Shown here: in pieces, positions 54,193-64,000 of the stretch
Position numbering within the stretch: position 1 is the first letter of the stretch
Layout of the letters: the number at the start of each line of letters is the position of its first letter
Source of the DNA: Apostichopus japonicus
Lineage: Eukaryota > Echinodermata > Holothuroidea > Aspidochirotida > Stichopodidae
NCBI RefSeq assembly: GCF_037975245.1
Contig: NC_092581.1
Location: 18,405,303 to 18,469,302, forward strand
Direction: 5' to 3'
DNA: 64,000 nucleotides
Made by a program: the position numbers and the translations under genes
The notes under the pieces: generated by a model
Database searches by the model: none
Told to the model about the DNA's origin: nothing
The model's input: only the letters and a program-made list of their open reading frames with translations

Positions 54193-57100
54193 CTGTACAG
54201 CAGCTGATGTGTTTCAGATATATGTTAAGGAATTTTAATACCAAATTAAGAATTTCCATTCAGCTAAATACATACTAGGGAGGGTGTGCAATTGAAACTA
54301 GGAATCATCTTCAGTCCGATTGTGTTGCCCTAGTAACAGATAACAACAATACTGGACTACGCTTGTGGATCCCGTGACTATGACTGCATTGTCCCAGGCA
54401 AACAGATATACAATATGGAAACTACAGGAAGCTATAAACATTTCAGGAAGTTTAAAAAAAAAAAAAAAAAACATTTCAGAGGTTGACTGTTTTTGTATGG
54501 TTGCTGCCACAAGTTTTCAAAGTGCAGTCATGTAGCCTATTTATGAAACAAGGAATGACAGCAAAACAGGTGCTCTGATAGAGAGCCTTTTGCAAGAATT
54601 TTTCCTGTTATGAGATGTAGGTGAACATCACCAAAGTGCTGGACTGGTAGAACACAGGACTGCTGACAGTTGGTAACTGGTTCAAACTAGTTCTAGTATT
54701 TACTTTTTTTTGCAACATATAAATCATGATTCTCAGCATGAGATACCCTTTTCCCATGTTGCACAGGCTACCTTAAACCACCTATTTTGAAATGGTCATG
54801 ATATAGCGATAATCTTTTCTGCTCAATTATACTTTCTTTATACTAAATATCATTAACAAGGCAATACCAAAACACAAGACATCAATGTTCAAGGTTTATT
54901 TGAGGAAACACCGCTCATGGCTTGAAGATGGGATGCTTGGTCAATTTTACAATTTTGAAATTGAAGATATTTATACTGTCTTGTTCAACTGAGATCAATA
55001 CCCGCTCTCTCCGATCCTCAAATCAGCTACTGCTCCATGTACCTAAGTGGAAGCTCAAGTCATTTGGTCAAAGATCGTTCTCTAATGCCGCTCCTACTCT
55101 TTGGAACTCACTTCCACTGCACATCAAGTCTGCACCCAACATTAACATTTTCAAAAACAGACTCAAAACTTATCTATTTTTGACTGCCTTCCCTGAGCAC
55201 TAGCGCCACTGAGCATTGGTTTTCCTCTGGATATTGGCGCTATATAAATTTGCATTTATTATTATTATTAAGATTTATTAATAAAAATTTTGATTTTAGC
55301 CATTATATATATAAACAAAAGGATATCTGAAGTATTCAAAGTCAGCTCCAACAGCAACGGACATAAGTTTGTTGACACTTCTCTCTTCAAGATCCCCAAA
55401 GACGTATCCGTTGGCCTTGTCCACCACCTTCATCAGGTTAAATACACTCTCCTTATCCTGCATTCAAAGAGAAATGAAATTGCCGCTACTCTCTAATTAC
55501 CTGAATTAATAATAATAAATATAAGTCATGATATGCTTCCCAGTAATCTGATGTCGCATGATGGAGAATTTCAATCTTTCTACTCTTCAGTACCTGGTTA
55601 TAAACACATATATACCAGTCAGGTTCTAAATATTACAGTCATTTCAAGTCGTTCCACTGAACATGTCTTTACTTTTTGTCTTCTTTAACCTGTTCTTCTC
55701 AGTGTAGGTCTCAGTTTGTCTTTGAAGATCCTTCAAAAAGGATCGAAATTTTACTCTTGAAATACATTACAAATATTTACCTACACACGCTCTTTGCATG
55801 AGACACGAAGTTTGTGAACACATTTCTCTTGGTTATACATCAAAAAAGAGGCAGGTTCGCATTCTGATATTGAGGGTCTATTTTAAAATGGTACCAAAAT
55901 TTGAAATTTCAAAATTTGCATAAATATGCAACTTTTATCATTGAAATAAGACATTTGAATTCTCTCAACAACTTATATTCATATTCAAATCGGTAGGCCA
56001 GACGACAACATTTAGGTGATAACAGAAAACAAACTGTCCATGTTTATTTCACCAACCTTGATATTCAAAGTTGAAAATGAGACCAGGCTATAATCCTGAA
56101 CGACTCCAGTGATGGCTTCATTTAACTTCTTAAATTTCTTGAGGAAAGGATCATCTGCTAGGTGATCAACCAAATATGAAAGATCTAAGACTTCTGTGTA
56201 GAAGTCCAGATTGAATGCTGGAAAAGAACAGGAAAGTACATTACAGGGGAGGCAGCATAAAAAAAGTCATGGAGAGCTCATATATCATGAAAAAGATGCT
56301 TAGAACAGATGGTTTATCTTCGAATGGTAACACTGTTTACAAAACAAATACTTAAGCATATTTACAAAAATGCCATTATCGAGCATTAATAATGAGATAC
56401 TGTCGACATTTTGTAGTTTGCAAAGTGCAAACTGTACAATATAATCAGCACTGCCATGCAAAAGTAGGCTATGCCTGTATTGTACATTTGCTATATAGGT
56501 GTCATAGGTGTAGGGCTTTCTGCTGATGTTTCCAAGACGACAGATTTTAATATGTACAATGGTGAAATCTATTGTGACATTAATGAACCCAACTAATAAT
56601 ACATTAACATTTTAGTAGATTTTGTAGTTTGCAAAGTGCAAACTGTACAATATAATCAGCACTGCCATGCAAAAGTAGGCTATGCCTGTATTGTACATTT
56701 GCTATATAGGTGTCATAGGTGTAGGGCTTTCTGCTGATGTTTCCAAGACGACAGATTTTAATATGTACAATGGTGAAATCTATTGTGACATTAATGAACC
56801 CAACTAATAATACATTAACATTTTAGTAGATGAACATGCTGCAACAAAATTACATTGGATAAAAGAATGGTTTTAAAGTACAAATATAGCATAAGTAACG
56901 TGTGCAATGAAACCAGTTTTTGATACCTAGCAGCCTAAGCCCGGAGACTAAACTTTGCAATGAAAGAAATCAATCAATTTGAATTATTGACAATATTGTT
57001 TTATAAAATGTCTGACTTTTTTTTTATATCTACTAACATAAAGTTGCAGATATAACATTTCATCCCACTGGTGCACTTTATAATCATTCATCACACAGTG

Positions 57101-58384
57101 CAAAGTTTTCCTACTACATGATGATAAGTTCAATTGAACTTTTGTGATTAGTTTGTATAATAGTTTTTCTTGACTGAAATCAACATTGAGATGCTGATGT
57201 TTCAATATACCAGTCTGCAATTATGAACTGAATCTAAATTATGAAATTTCAAAGGATATAATTTAAAATAAAATTTTACCAAGTTTGCCATAGCTCTCTA
57301 TCAGATCAACTTTGGAAAGTACATTGACATGTGGCAGTTCCATCTGAAGCATTGTTGACAAAGACGTTAAAAGCACAGAAATAAACTTGGCTGGATCGCT
57401 GCAGTAATGTGAGTCAACAAGATGAATAGCTGCCAACTGCAAATAAATCATGGTAGAACAAATGATAACAAGAAACTTTCTCGAACAGGTTGGAATTGGT
57501 TGGAGAAAAGCGATATTAAAATACTAAATATAATAGGAAACACATTTTTTTATGATTTCAGTGTAATCTCTCAAGTCATTCCTGGACATCATACTGTACC
57601 ATAGTCCATCTCATCATAAGTTTCTTGAAAAAATTTGCCAACTGTAACTTACTTTTAATATTTTTACATTACACAATCTTAACAAATTCTGTAGCAAATA
57701 CATCTGTCATACTGGAAGATTCTGATTCAAATGCTACCTGGTAAAACTGACTATAACAGAAACAAAGCATAACCTATATCATTCAGTTAATCAGTGGATT
57801 GATCTCAAATTCTCAATTGTAATTTAAGTATTTCAAAATAGCAAAACATGAACACATTAAAAGATCACTTGGTAGCCAGAAAAACCTTTAAGTCTTCATT
57901 TTAAATAACACTTTTAAACTATGGAAACTGTACTTCCATGAATATTGTTTAAACAACCACTACAATCAGCATCGCAGTTGGGTCTAATCATTACCTTGAA
58001 ATTCCATTTTTGTAATTCAGCAAGAATTCTCTTCACTGAATCATGATGTGTGTACAACTCCACCTGGCCAGGACAGTCAAACAGAATGTAACAGTCATTA
58101 AACTTCTCTAACTGACTTTTGAACCAATCAAGGTTTTTTTCCAGATATTCCATACAATAAATCAATCCTCCATTTGGGCCAAGCTTTAAATTTTCCATGA
58201 CATCATCTAAGTTCACCAGCTCGGAGATGTCCACAGCTGCATCATATGGCAGTAGATCATTTGCTGGATCTAAATTAACTACTGCTACTTTTCTACCAAT
58301 CTTGGACAGAAATTCTTGCATTCCTTTGCAGTATGTGGTCTTACCAGAGCCTGGTGGTCCAATCACTACCTGAGCGAATGCCAT
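54106..58384 (-). CDS. GPN2: GPN2, GPN-loop GTPase, complete, 5 exons
   Basis: GPN GTPases help assemble and import RNA polymerase II/III; GPN2 is one of three eukaryotic paralogues. Exons on the minus strand: 58384-57995, 57436-57280, 56217-56057, 55457-55317, 54192-54106. Total 311 aa, against 310 for human GPN2. The P-loop GPPGSGKT is at residues 9-16, the GPN tripeptide at 69-71 (LGPNGG), the G3 motif DCPGQ at 103-107, and the G4-like SKVD at 171-174. GPN2-specific stretches include [11 protein letters not shown], the [12 protein letters not shown] segment of exon 3, and VDKANGY plus VGADF in exon 4. It faces PDE10A tail to tail and RMI1 head to head. No recognised element lies in intron 1 (57437-57994); intron 2 holds a 211-bp tandem duplication, and intron 4 a LINE tail. 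Confidence 0.93.
54920..55272 (+). mobile_element. CR1-like LINE 3'-end remnant with ATT tail
   Basis: The plus-strand frame contains [23 protein letters not shown] and then [10 protein letters not shown], the standard C-terminal signature, followed by ggcgctatataaatttgcat and (att)n. Inserted in GPN2 intron 4 on the opposite strand to the gene. 5'-truncated. Confidence 0.8.
55717..55755 (+). mobile_element. Second hammerhead-like relic core
   Basis: tTTGAAGA-TCC with GATCCTT pairing AAGGATC, then GAAA, follows the hammerhead order, with C replaced by T at the first core position. It resembles Penelope-like element ends. In GPN2 intron 3; flanks not delimited. Confidence 0.4.
56411..56831 (+). 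repeat. 211-bp tandem duplication in GPN2 intron 2
   Basis: ttgtagtttgcaaagtgc starts at 56411 and again at 56622. The two units (to about 56621 and 56831) look identical or nearly so, including the repeated aggtgtcataggtgtaggg. Confidence 0.93.
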
Positions 58385-59465
58385 GACAATTTATTAGCTC
58401 ACACTCACAGTAGGACCAGTTACGCGAAAAATAAAGGCAAATGGTTTTCAGCAAGATGCTACTAGATAATAAGACAAGGTTCTAATTTATAACACGAAAA
58501 TTGCTATGAAACCATAACACCTGAAATAATTTTTGCGTAGTTAGTCACCATCTAATTTTACGTAAAGTTGGTAGCTGGTAGGTTCGTGGAAAAGGTTTAT
58601 CGCTTTCGCGTTGCTGTTCAACCGTTCACAATGTACTGGTCGAGGTATGCTAGTCTTGGCCTTTACCGCGCTGGGAAAAAAAATTCGCGAGCCGGAAGTT
58701 TTCATCACTTGTAAACAAACCTCTTTACTCAGCACAGTAAACAATTTTCCTACGCTGCTCCTGGGAGGCCTAAAGGGGTCTAAAATTGCCTCAATTGACC
58801 CAATTTTCTCACCACATGTACTTCCATTCATGCTCTTCAACATGCAAGCCACAACAGGCCAAAAAATGTTCTCCTGCTGCTTTTTGGCACTTTTCCTGAT
58901 ATAGGAGAACAATCGAGCGAATGGATATAGACTCTAATAGGAGTATGCCACCTTACTACTAGTATTACTGACGATAATAGCTTAGCGTGAGTTTCGATCT
59001 CAAGTTCTACGAAAGTGAACACACCGCCAACAGAATCTCCACAAAAATGCATATTAGCACCATGTGAGACTGCGTTAGTACAAGTAGGCTAAATACACTG
59101 CCTTCATTTGCGATATAAATGCTAAGACTGTAGCCTAATTTAGGCCTTCCAAAATTTTCATGAATCCTGAATACTTATCCGTAGCTTTGGACCAACCTAT
59201 ACTAGGGATGTTACTGTAGTGTTAGGATAAAGCACAGAGCTGCCTCTGGCCTAGGTTACTATATTACTGTGATTCCATAACAAGTTAGGCCTACATTATA
59301 CATACTCATAAGGTAGACCTAAGCAACAAATAACATAAGTCCTCCCAAGTTTTTGTTTAACTCTTGATGTGAAGTGCCGATAGAGGTCCTGCGGAAAATG
59401 ACATTGCAGGTTTACCTATTTAGTGAGTGCCAAATTTAAGTTAAAAGAAATTTGCATAAAATCAA

Positions 59466-59626
59466 GGCTGTGGCTATTCTTACGACCAGGAGTAACAGAT
59501 AATTATAAATTATTCTTACGACATCGGCGAATTTCCGGTTACGCATGCACAGTAAAGTAAATAAAGCAACTGCGCATGCGTAACGGGAAATTATTGTTAC
59601 TCCTGGTCATAAAAATAGCCCCTTTG
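59466..59626. mobile_element. Foldback MITE with long inverted arms, Mutator-like duplication
   Basis: ggctattcttacgaccaggagtaaca and its complement at 59595-59620 form long arms, continuing after a 38-bp insertion into ttacgcatgcacag and ctgcgcatgcgtaa. The 9-bp taaaatcaa flanks it (59457-59465 and 59627-59635), a length typical of MULEs. The centre carries tgcgcatgcgta, close to an NRF-1 site. Confidence 0.75.
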
Positions 59627-59734
59627 TAAAATCAAATGGTTTATGTAGGTCCTAGCAGAGTGTTACTAAATGAATGGCAATTGCATTACACATATTGAAT
59701 GACAATATGTTGTACACACTAAAAAATTGCGTTG

Positions 59735-60329
59735 ACTAAAACGAATGACAGCACAGACATTTGCTTCAACCGGATATCACAGTTCAGACTTCGTGGGTAT
59801 ATTAAAGCCACACAAATCGAGTGGACGCGAAGTGCGTGGCTTACAGATCTAGTAAAGTACGGACAAGATACAAACGCACCTTATAGTAAGCAAAATTTCA
59901 GGAAGAGTCCTTATACTACTCTTTGTACATCAATTTAGTTTAATAGTACGATATCATAGCATTTTCCACCCAAATTAATCGTGGATATATCAGTTTCAAA
60001 CATACCAATTAGCCAGCACCCAACAATTACTTCAGTTATCTTTCTATATAAATCTACAGAGGTAAATGTCAGAAGCACAGCACTCAAGCGCATTCACACA
60101 CAAAAACTTTCCCTGTGGTTTTTGTAAATTACACCAAAACCCTGCAACCACGTAACATGCGATTTTCCTCAAATCATTTTTGCGCAGAAAACCAATAACC
60201 GCAATGACTCTACTCCGTTAATCATTCTATCTCTTATCACCACCATCCTTCGTTGTCATTCGCTGTCATTCGCGAATGATAATTAACCCTGTACAAAGTC
60301 AATTGTCATTCGCTGTCATTCGTTTTAGT
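59735..60329. mobile_element. TIR element with perfect 18-bp ACTAAAACGAATGACAGC ends
   Basis: 59735-59752 and 60312-60329 are exact reverse complements. The triplet ttg flanks both ends directly, a possible 3-bp duplication. Right-end motif gctgtcattcg is repeated internally at 60263-60273. No transposase. Confidence 0.8.
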
Positions 60330-61020
60330 TTGTCCTGGCCTGGCATGTGTTAGCAGATTCCAATACATACTTGGTTGGCCAGTTTATTACTAATACTGTA
60401 GATACAAAAGTCAAGTTGTTGTTTGTAGCTAGCCTAGGCTATATACAAAGAAATGTGAATCTTGAAAAAATCAATGTTTTTTATTCCTTCTATATATCAA
60501 ATTTTATTTTTTGTGTGAAATTGCTGCAAATTAAAAGAAATCTGTGAGATATTTTAACGCGTAACACCATGCATCAGTGTTTAAGGCCCCTCTCCGTGTG
60601 ATTCTGTATCACAGTGTCACTTAAGAGGTATGCGATATAATATCAAAAAAGGGACTTTGAAGTTAAGCAAAACAAATAGCACTTCTTGGTACCAAAATTC
60701 AGTGAACAATTTCTTGTTAACTTCATGTCACTTGCTCATATAGTTTGTCACAAAATCATCATTACCATGCAAATAACTTTACTTAGAACTTAAATATTCA
60801 AAGTATGCTTACACATTAATTTGTGTCAAAGTTTGCAACTGTGCATTAGGGACACTTGCAGCCACACTTGTCCCTTCTCACATGTTATCTAAGTACCATT
60901 TCAGAGCTGAACAATTTTGTAAAACTTGCATCAATCAACCATTATTCATATCCTTCCCATCTACAATAATCTAATGTCTTCAATTTCAGGACAATTTGAC
61001 TCAAAGCAACCAACAGCACC

Positions 61021-63796
61021 ATGTCACCTGTAGATACTGCTGTCCAAAATTGGCTTTCAAGCAGAAATATAAATGTCCTCCCAGAGTGGATCCAGGCATG
61101 TCTGGAGTGGATTCATAATGAATATCAGGTAGATGTTTCTTTATTCACAATTACAATCAACAAACAAAGATTGACTAGCGACTCGCGAGTATTTTGTGTT
61201 TTGGCTCAACTTTCTCTAATTGCTACATTTATTTTGACAAAATGGCATTTATATCTCCTGTAATACTGTCCTATCATTATTACAAATTTTACAATCAACG
61301 AACAAAGATTGACTAGCAACTTGCAAGTATTATGGATTTTTGCTCAACTTTCTGTAATTGCAACATTTACTCTGACAAAATGGCATTTCAATCTCCTCTT
61401 ATACCCTCCTATCTTATTCACAATTGCAATCAACAAACATCAATTGATTAGCTTGTACTTTTTTTCCCTCAATTTTCTGTAATTGTTACATTTACTTTGA
61501 CTAAATGACATTAAAATCTCTTGTAATACTGTCCTATCTTGATTCACAACTACAATCAACAAACATTGATTGATCAGCTTGAGTTATGTGTTTGCCAGGA
61601 TTTTTTATTTATTTTTTATTTCCATCAGTTGCTAATGTCTCCTTTCAGAAAACTTTCTTTTTCCATCAGTCGTTAAAATTCTCTTCTCAGTAACAGTTGA
61701 TTTTGCTGGTAAGCATTAAACTTTTGGTGTATGTATCACAGAGATAATATGGACACACGTAACAATGATCCACTAATTTCTTCTTTTCTTGCAGGGACAA
61801 GATTTACCGGGGGATCAACTAAAAGACATGGTCTATGAGCAGTGGTTGGACTCAGACTTGACCGAAATTGCTACTCCAAGCTTACCTCAAGGACTTGCAC
61901 AGCAAGAGAAAATTACCATCCAGGGCTCTTTTACACTTCAGGTTGGAAATAATTAAGTTACCAACCTGAAATATGAGGATTATTAATAGGTCACAATATT
62001 GCCTGAAAACTGGCAAAAAGTTTCTCTGAGCTTTTCAAAATCTGTTTATTCCATTTTCTCTTTCCCTTTGTTTTGTCATGGTTTCGATATAAAGTTCTTG
62101 CACAAATGAAAATAGAAAACTTGCTCTTCTGAATGGTCCTACTTTTAATCTATTTATATTTAATGTTATTTTCTGGCTTGGTAATGGTATCTTTTTTCTT
62201 TCTTTTTCAAGTTTCTATTTTTGATCACATAAATGAGGTAAATTGAATTGAATTAACAAGAAATAAAGATTGTGTTTTAAATCTCATATTACCTTTTTTA
62301 TTAAAAGTCAAACTTCTTAAGAGGAGAAAGTTCTCTATATATCATTTTGTAATTGTTGATTTCTTTCATACGTATTATGATACAGTAATATAACTTATAC
62401 AGTTGCACATTAGGATGTGAATCAGGTGTTCTAGCAGTCAAATAAATTCATTGAAACAGTCTGTGGGAATATCTTGGCTTCATTGATGTTAATGTTTCTC
62501 CCCCTTTAAGTAATTATTTTTGGTTACATTCTTGATTTTTCCTTCCATCAAACCCTTTAATCTCATACTTGATGGACCACACACATATCTTACAGCCATC
62601 TATCTATCCATCCATCCATTCATGAACATATTCTGTGTTTCTTTTCTTAATCGTCCAGATCAATAGCTTCCAAGATGTCGGGAGCTCTGCTTATTCTCAG
62701 CTCATCAAGATCAAAGGCAAAGAGAATGAGAATGTTGCAGTATCTGCCACACAAGCAACTCAGAACAGGGTAAGGACTTGTTGTTATATCGTGAATTAAA
62801 TAATGAGTACATATTCATCTCAAACATGAATATTCAATAAGTAAAACATGTCTTTTTATATGGGACTTGTGCAAAATGCATTTTGTTGTGTGAAGAAATG
62901 CAATTAAGGATGTTCAAACATGGCCATGGAGCTATGACCGCGTACCATTTGTGTTGGTTACATTTTCATTCTGGAAATCTGCTCCACAGGAACTCTACAG
63001 TACATATGAAACAGGACTGCCTTTTGCAGTGTTGTGTTCAGATTAATCTATTTGCTCGTACACAAGGTAGCTCAGAAAAGGACAGAGTTAACATAGTGGT
63101 CTTCATGTCTTCGTACATCTTGCAAGTGTTATTCTTTGTATCCAATTTTTGTCAAAACGATTCCGTTAATCCAGCCATTGTTCTGTACAATGGTGATACT
63201 TTGTGTTTTCATTTTGTGTACAGTTTGAGCCCAAGCCAAATCGGATGTTAATGATGGAGATAACAGATGGTCACCAAACGATTCAAGCCATGGAATATCA
63301 AAGTATACCAGCCTTGACCCCTGACACCCCTCCTGGTACAAAGGTAAGTTCAAAAGACTTCTTTCCGTGGGGAAATGTTTACTTGTAAGTCGAAAAGGAA
63401 CTTTTGATGATATTATGTTGGCATTCTATCGTTATATGAGTTGCTCATGAATTGAGGATTATAATTTGTAACATTATCCGAAGAGCAAACAAACGCTGAC
63501 CCCCTCCCTCCCTCCCTCCCTCCCTTCCTCCAGCTATCTCTTTACCCTCAGGTTATGCAATTTATGCGATGAAAACATTGGAGTGAGTTTGTATTTGTAG
63601 AGCATCTTATAACTTACCTAAGAAATCTTTCCATCATTATTTTCTCTTTGGTCTGTTGTCAGATACTAATTCAGGGAACTATTACGTGTCGGTTGGGAGT
63701 CTTAACACTTACATCTAGGCATGTCAAGATCCTTGGAGGGGAAGTCGAAACTCTTATAGAAGAAAATAATCAAGAGAAACTGCTGGCTAGACTTTT
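61021..63796 (+). CDS. RMI1: RMI1, RecQ-mediated genome instability protein 1, N-terminal five exons (continues past the window)
   Basis: RMI1 is the OB-fold subunit that stabilises and stimulates TOP3A in the BLM dissolvasome, which resolves double Holliday junctions. Exons: 61021-61128, 61795-61941, 62659-62769, 63224-63343, 63663-63796; the last ends in phase 2 at a gtgagt donor. The 206 residues match the family N-terminus: helical segment with [12 protein letters not shown], linker helix YEQWLDSDL, then OB-fold strands [45 protein letters not shown] and [11 protein letters not shown]. The acceptor at 60988-60989 lies 31 bases before the ATG, and an in-frame TGA sits in that leader, so ATG 61021 is the start and a non-coding 5' exon lies upstream. 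The C-terminal half, including the second OB fold, is outside the window. Confidence 0.9.
61134..61600 (+). repeat. ~126-138-bp tandem repeat in RMI1 intron 1, 3.3 units
   Basis: aatcaac starts at 61155, 61293, 61428 and 61554 within diverged units (acaaagattgactagc, caactttctgtaattg, ctgacaaaatggcatt). Confidence 0.8.
61942..63223 (+). other. RMI1 introns 2 and 3 (around the exon at 62659-62769)
   Basis: Apart from the exon I see no element, repeat array or coding candidate here. Confidence 0.4.
63501..63532 (+). repeat. (CCCT)n microsatellite
   Basis: About seven ccct/ccctt units in RMI1 intron 4. Confidence 0.9.
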
Positions 63797-64000
63797 GTGA
63801 GTATGGATAAATCTGCAACAGCCCAATTTAAAAGTCACATTATGCCTCCTATTATTAGTGTTTTGGACTGATAGATACCCATTATGCACAGCCCTCTTCA
63901 CTTTTACGTCGCTTGATTCCTTTCACTGTTGTTGTTTTCAATCATAATAATAGTAATAATAATATATATACGACGTACGTATATGGCACTTCACATAACA

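Larger units (their letters stand above)
58385..60989. other. GPN2-RMI1 head-to-head intergenic region
   Basis: Both 5' ends should lie here. A locally CpG-bearing stretch at 58540-58720, next to GPN2, is a candidate promoter; short frames across it (minus 58912-58541, plus 58611-58904) have no known match. Two terminal-inverted-repeat elements occupy 59466-59626 and 59735-60329. The non-coding 5' exon of RMI1 was not located. Confidence 0.5.

Noticed and set aside
58541-58912. Overlapping frames on both strands next to the GPN2 start
   Set aside because: Open in both directions, no known match, and located where the GPN2 promoter or 5' UTR should be.

Overview
This is invertebrate animal nuclear DNA: AT-rich, intron-rich (GT-AG, 13-23 coding exons per large gene), with many non-autonomous DNA transposons, SINE and LINE remnants, minisatellites and long G/C homopolymers. 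The proteins are most like deuterostome homologues, and the repeat style suggests an echinoderm, possibly a sea cucumber. The organism call is an inference; the four gene calls rest on exon-by-exon reading.

Layout. (1) 1-3738: mostly non-coding, with two weak coding candidates. (2) 3739-24388, + strand: a complete NOX2-type NADPH oxidase (13 coding exons, 589 aa) with an 8.9-kb first intron full of repeats. (3) 24389-27840: NOX 3' UTR, then intergenic DNA with a 29-bp perfect hairpin. (4) 27841-53334, + strand: a complete PDE10A-type cyclic nucleotide phosphodiesterase (23 coding exons, 811 aa: N-terminal segment, GAF-A, GAF-B, catalytic domain). (5) 54106-58384, - strand: complete GPN2, a GPN-loop GTPase (5 exons, 311 aa). 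It converges on PDE10A, and the two poly(A) signals are about 50 bp apart. (6) 58385-61020: a head-to-head intergenic region holding two terminal-inverted-repeat elements. (7) 61021-63796, + strand: the first five coding exons of RMI1 (206 aa read), which runs off the window.

The genes do not form an operon or a shared pathway: NOX2 makes superoxide at membranes, PDE10A hydrolyses cAMP/cGMP, GPN2 acts in RNA polymerase assembly, and RMI1 belongs to the BLM-TOP3A-RMI dissolvasome.

Mobile DNA is the most informative part outside the genes. At least nine hAT-like MITEs of several terminal families can be delimited to the base, seven with perfect 8-bp target-site duplications and one also checked against a paralogous empty site. 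Other items are two degenerate hammerhead/Penelope-like cores (one flanked by a 13-bp duplication), a triplication of the 3' end of the NOX exon encoding the FAD-binding HPFT motif together with its splice donor, and 113-bp and 55-bp satellite arrays inside introns. I found no bacterial-type system, CRISPR array or clearly novel multi-gene system.
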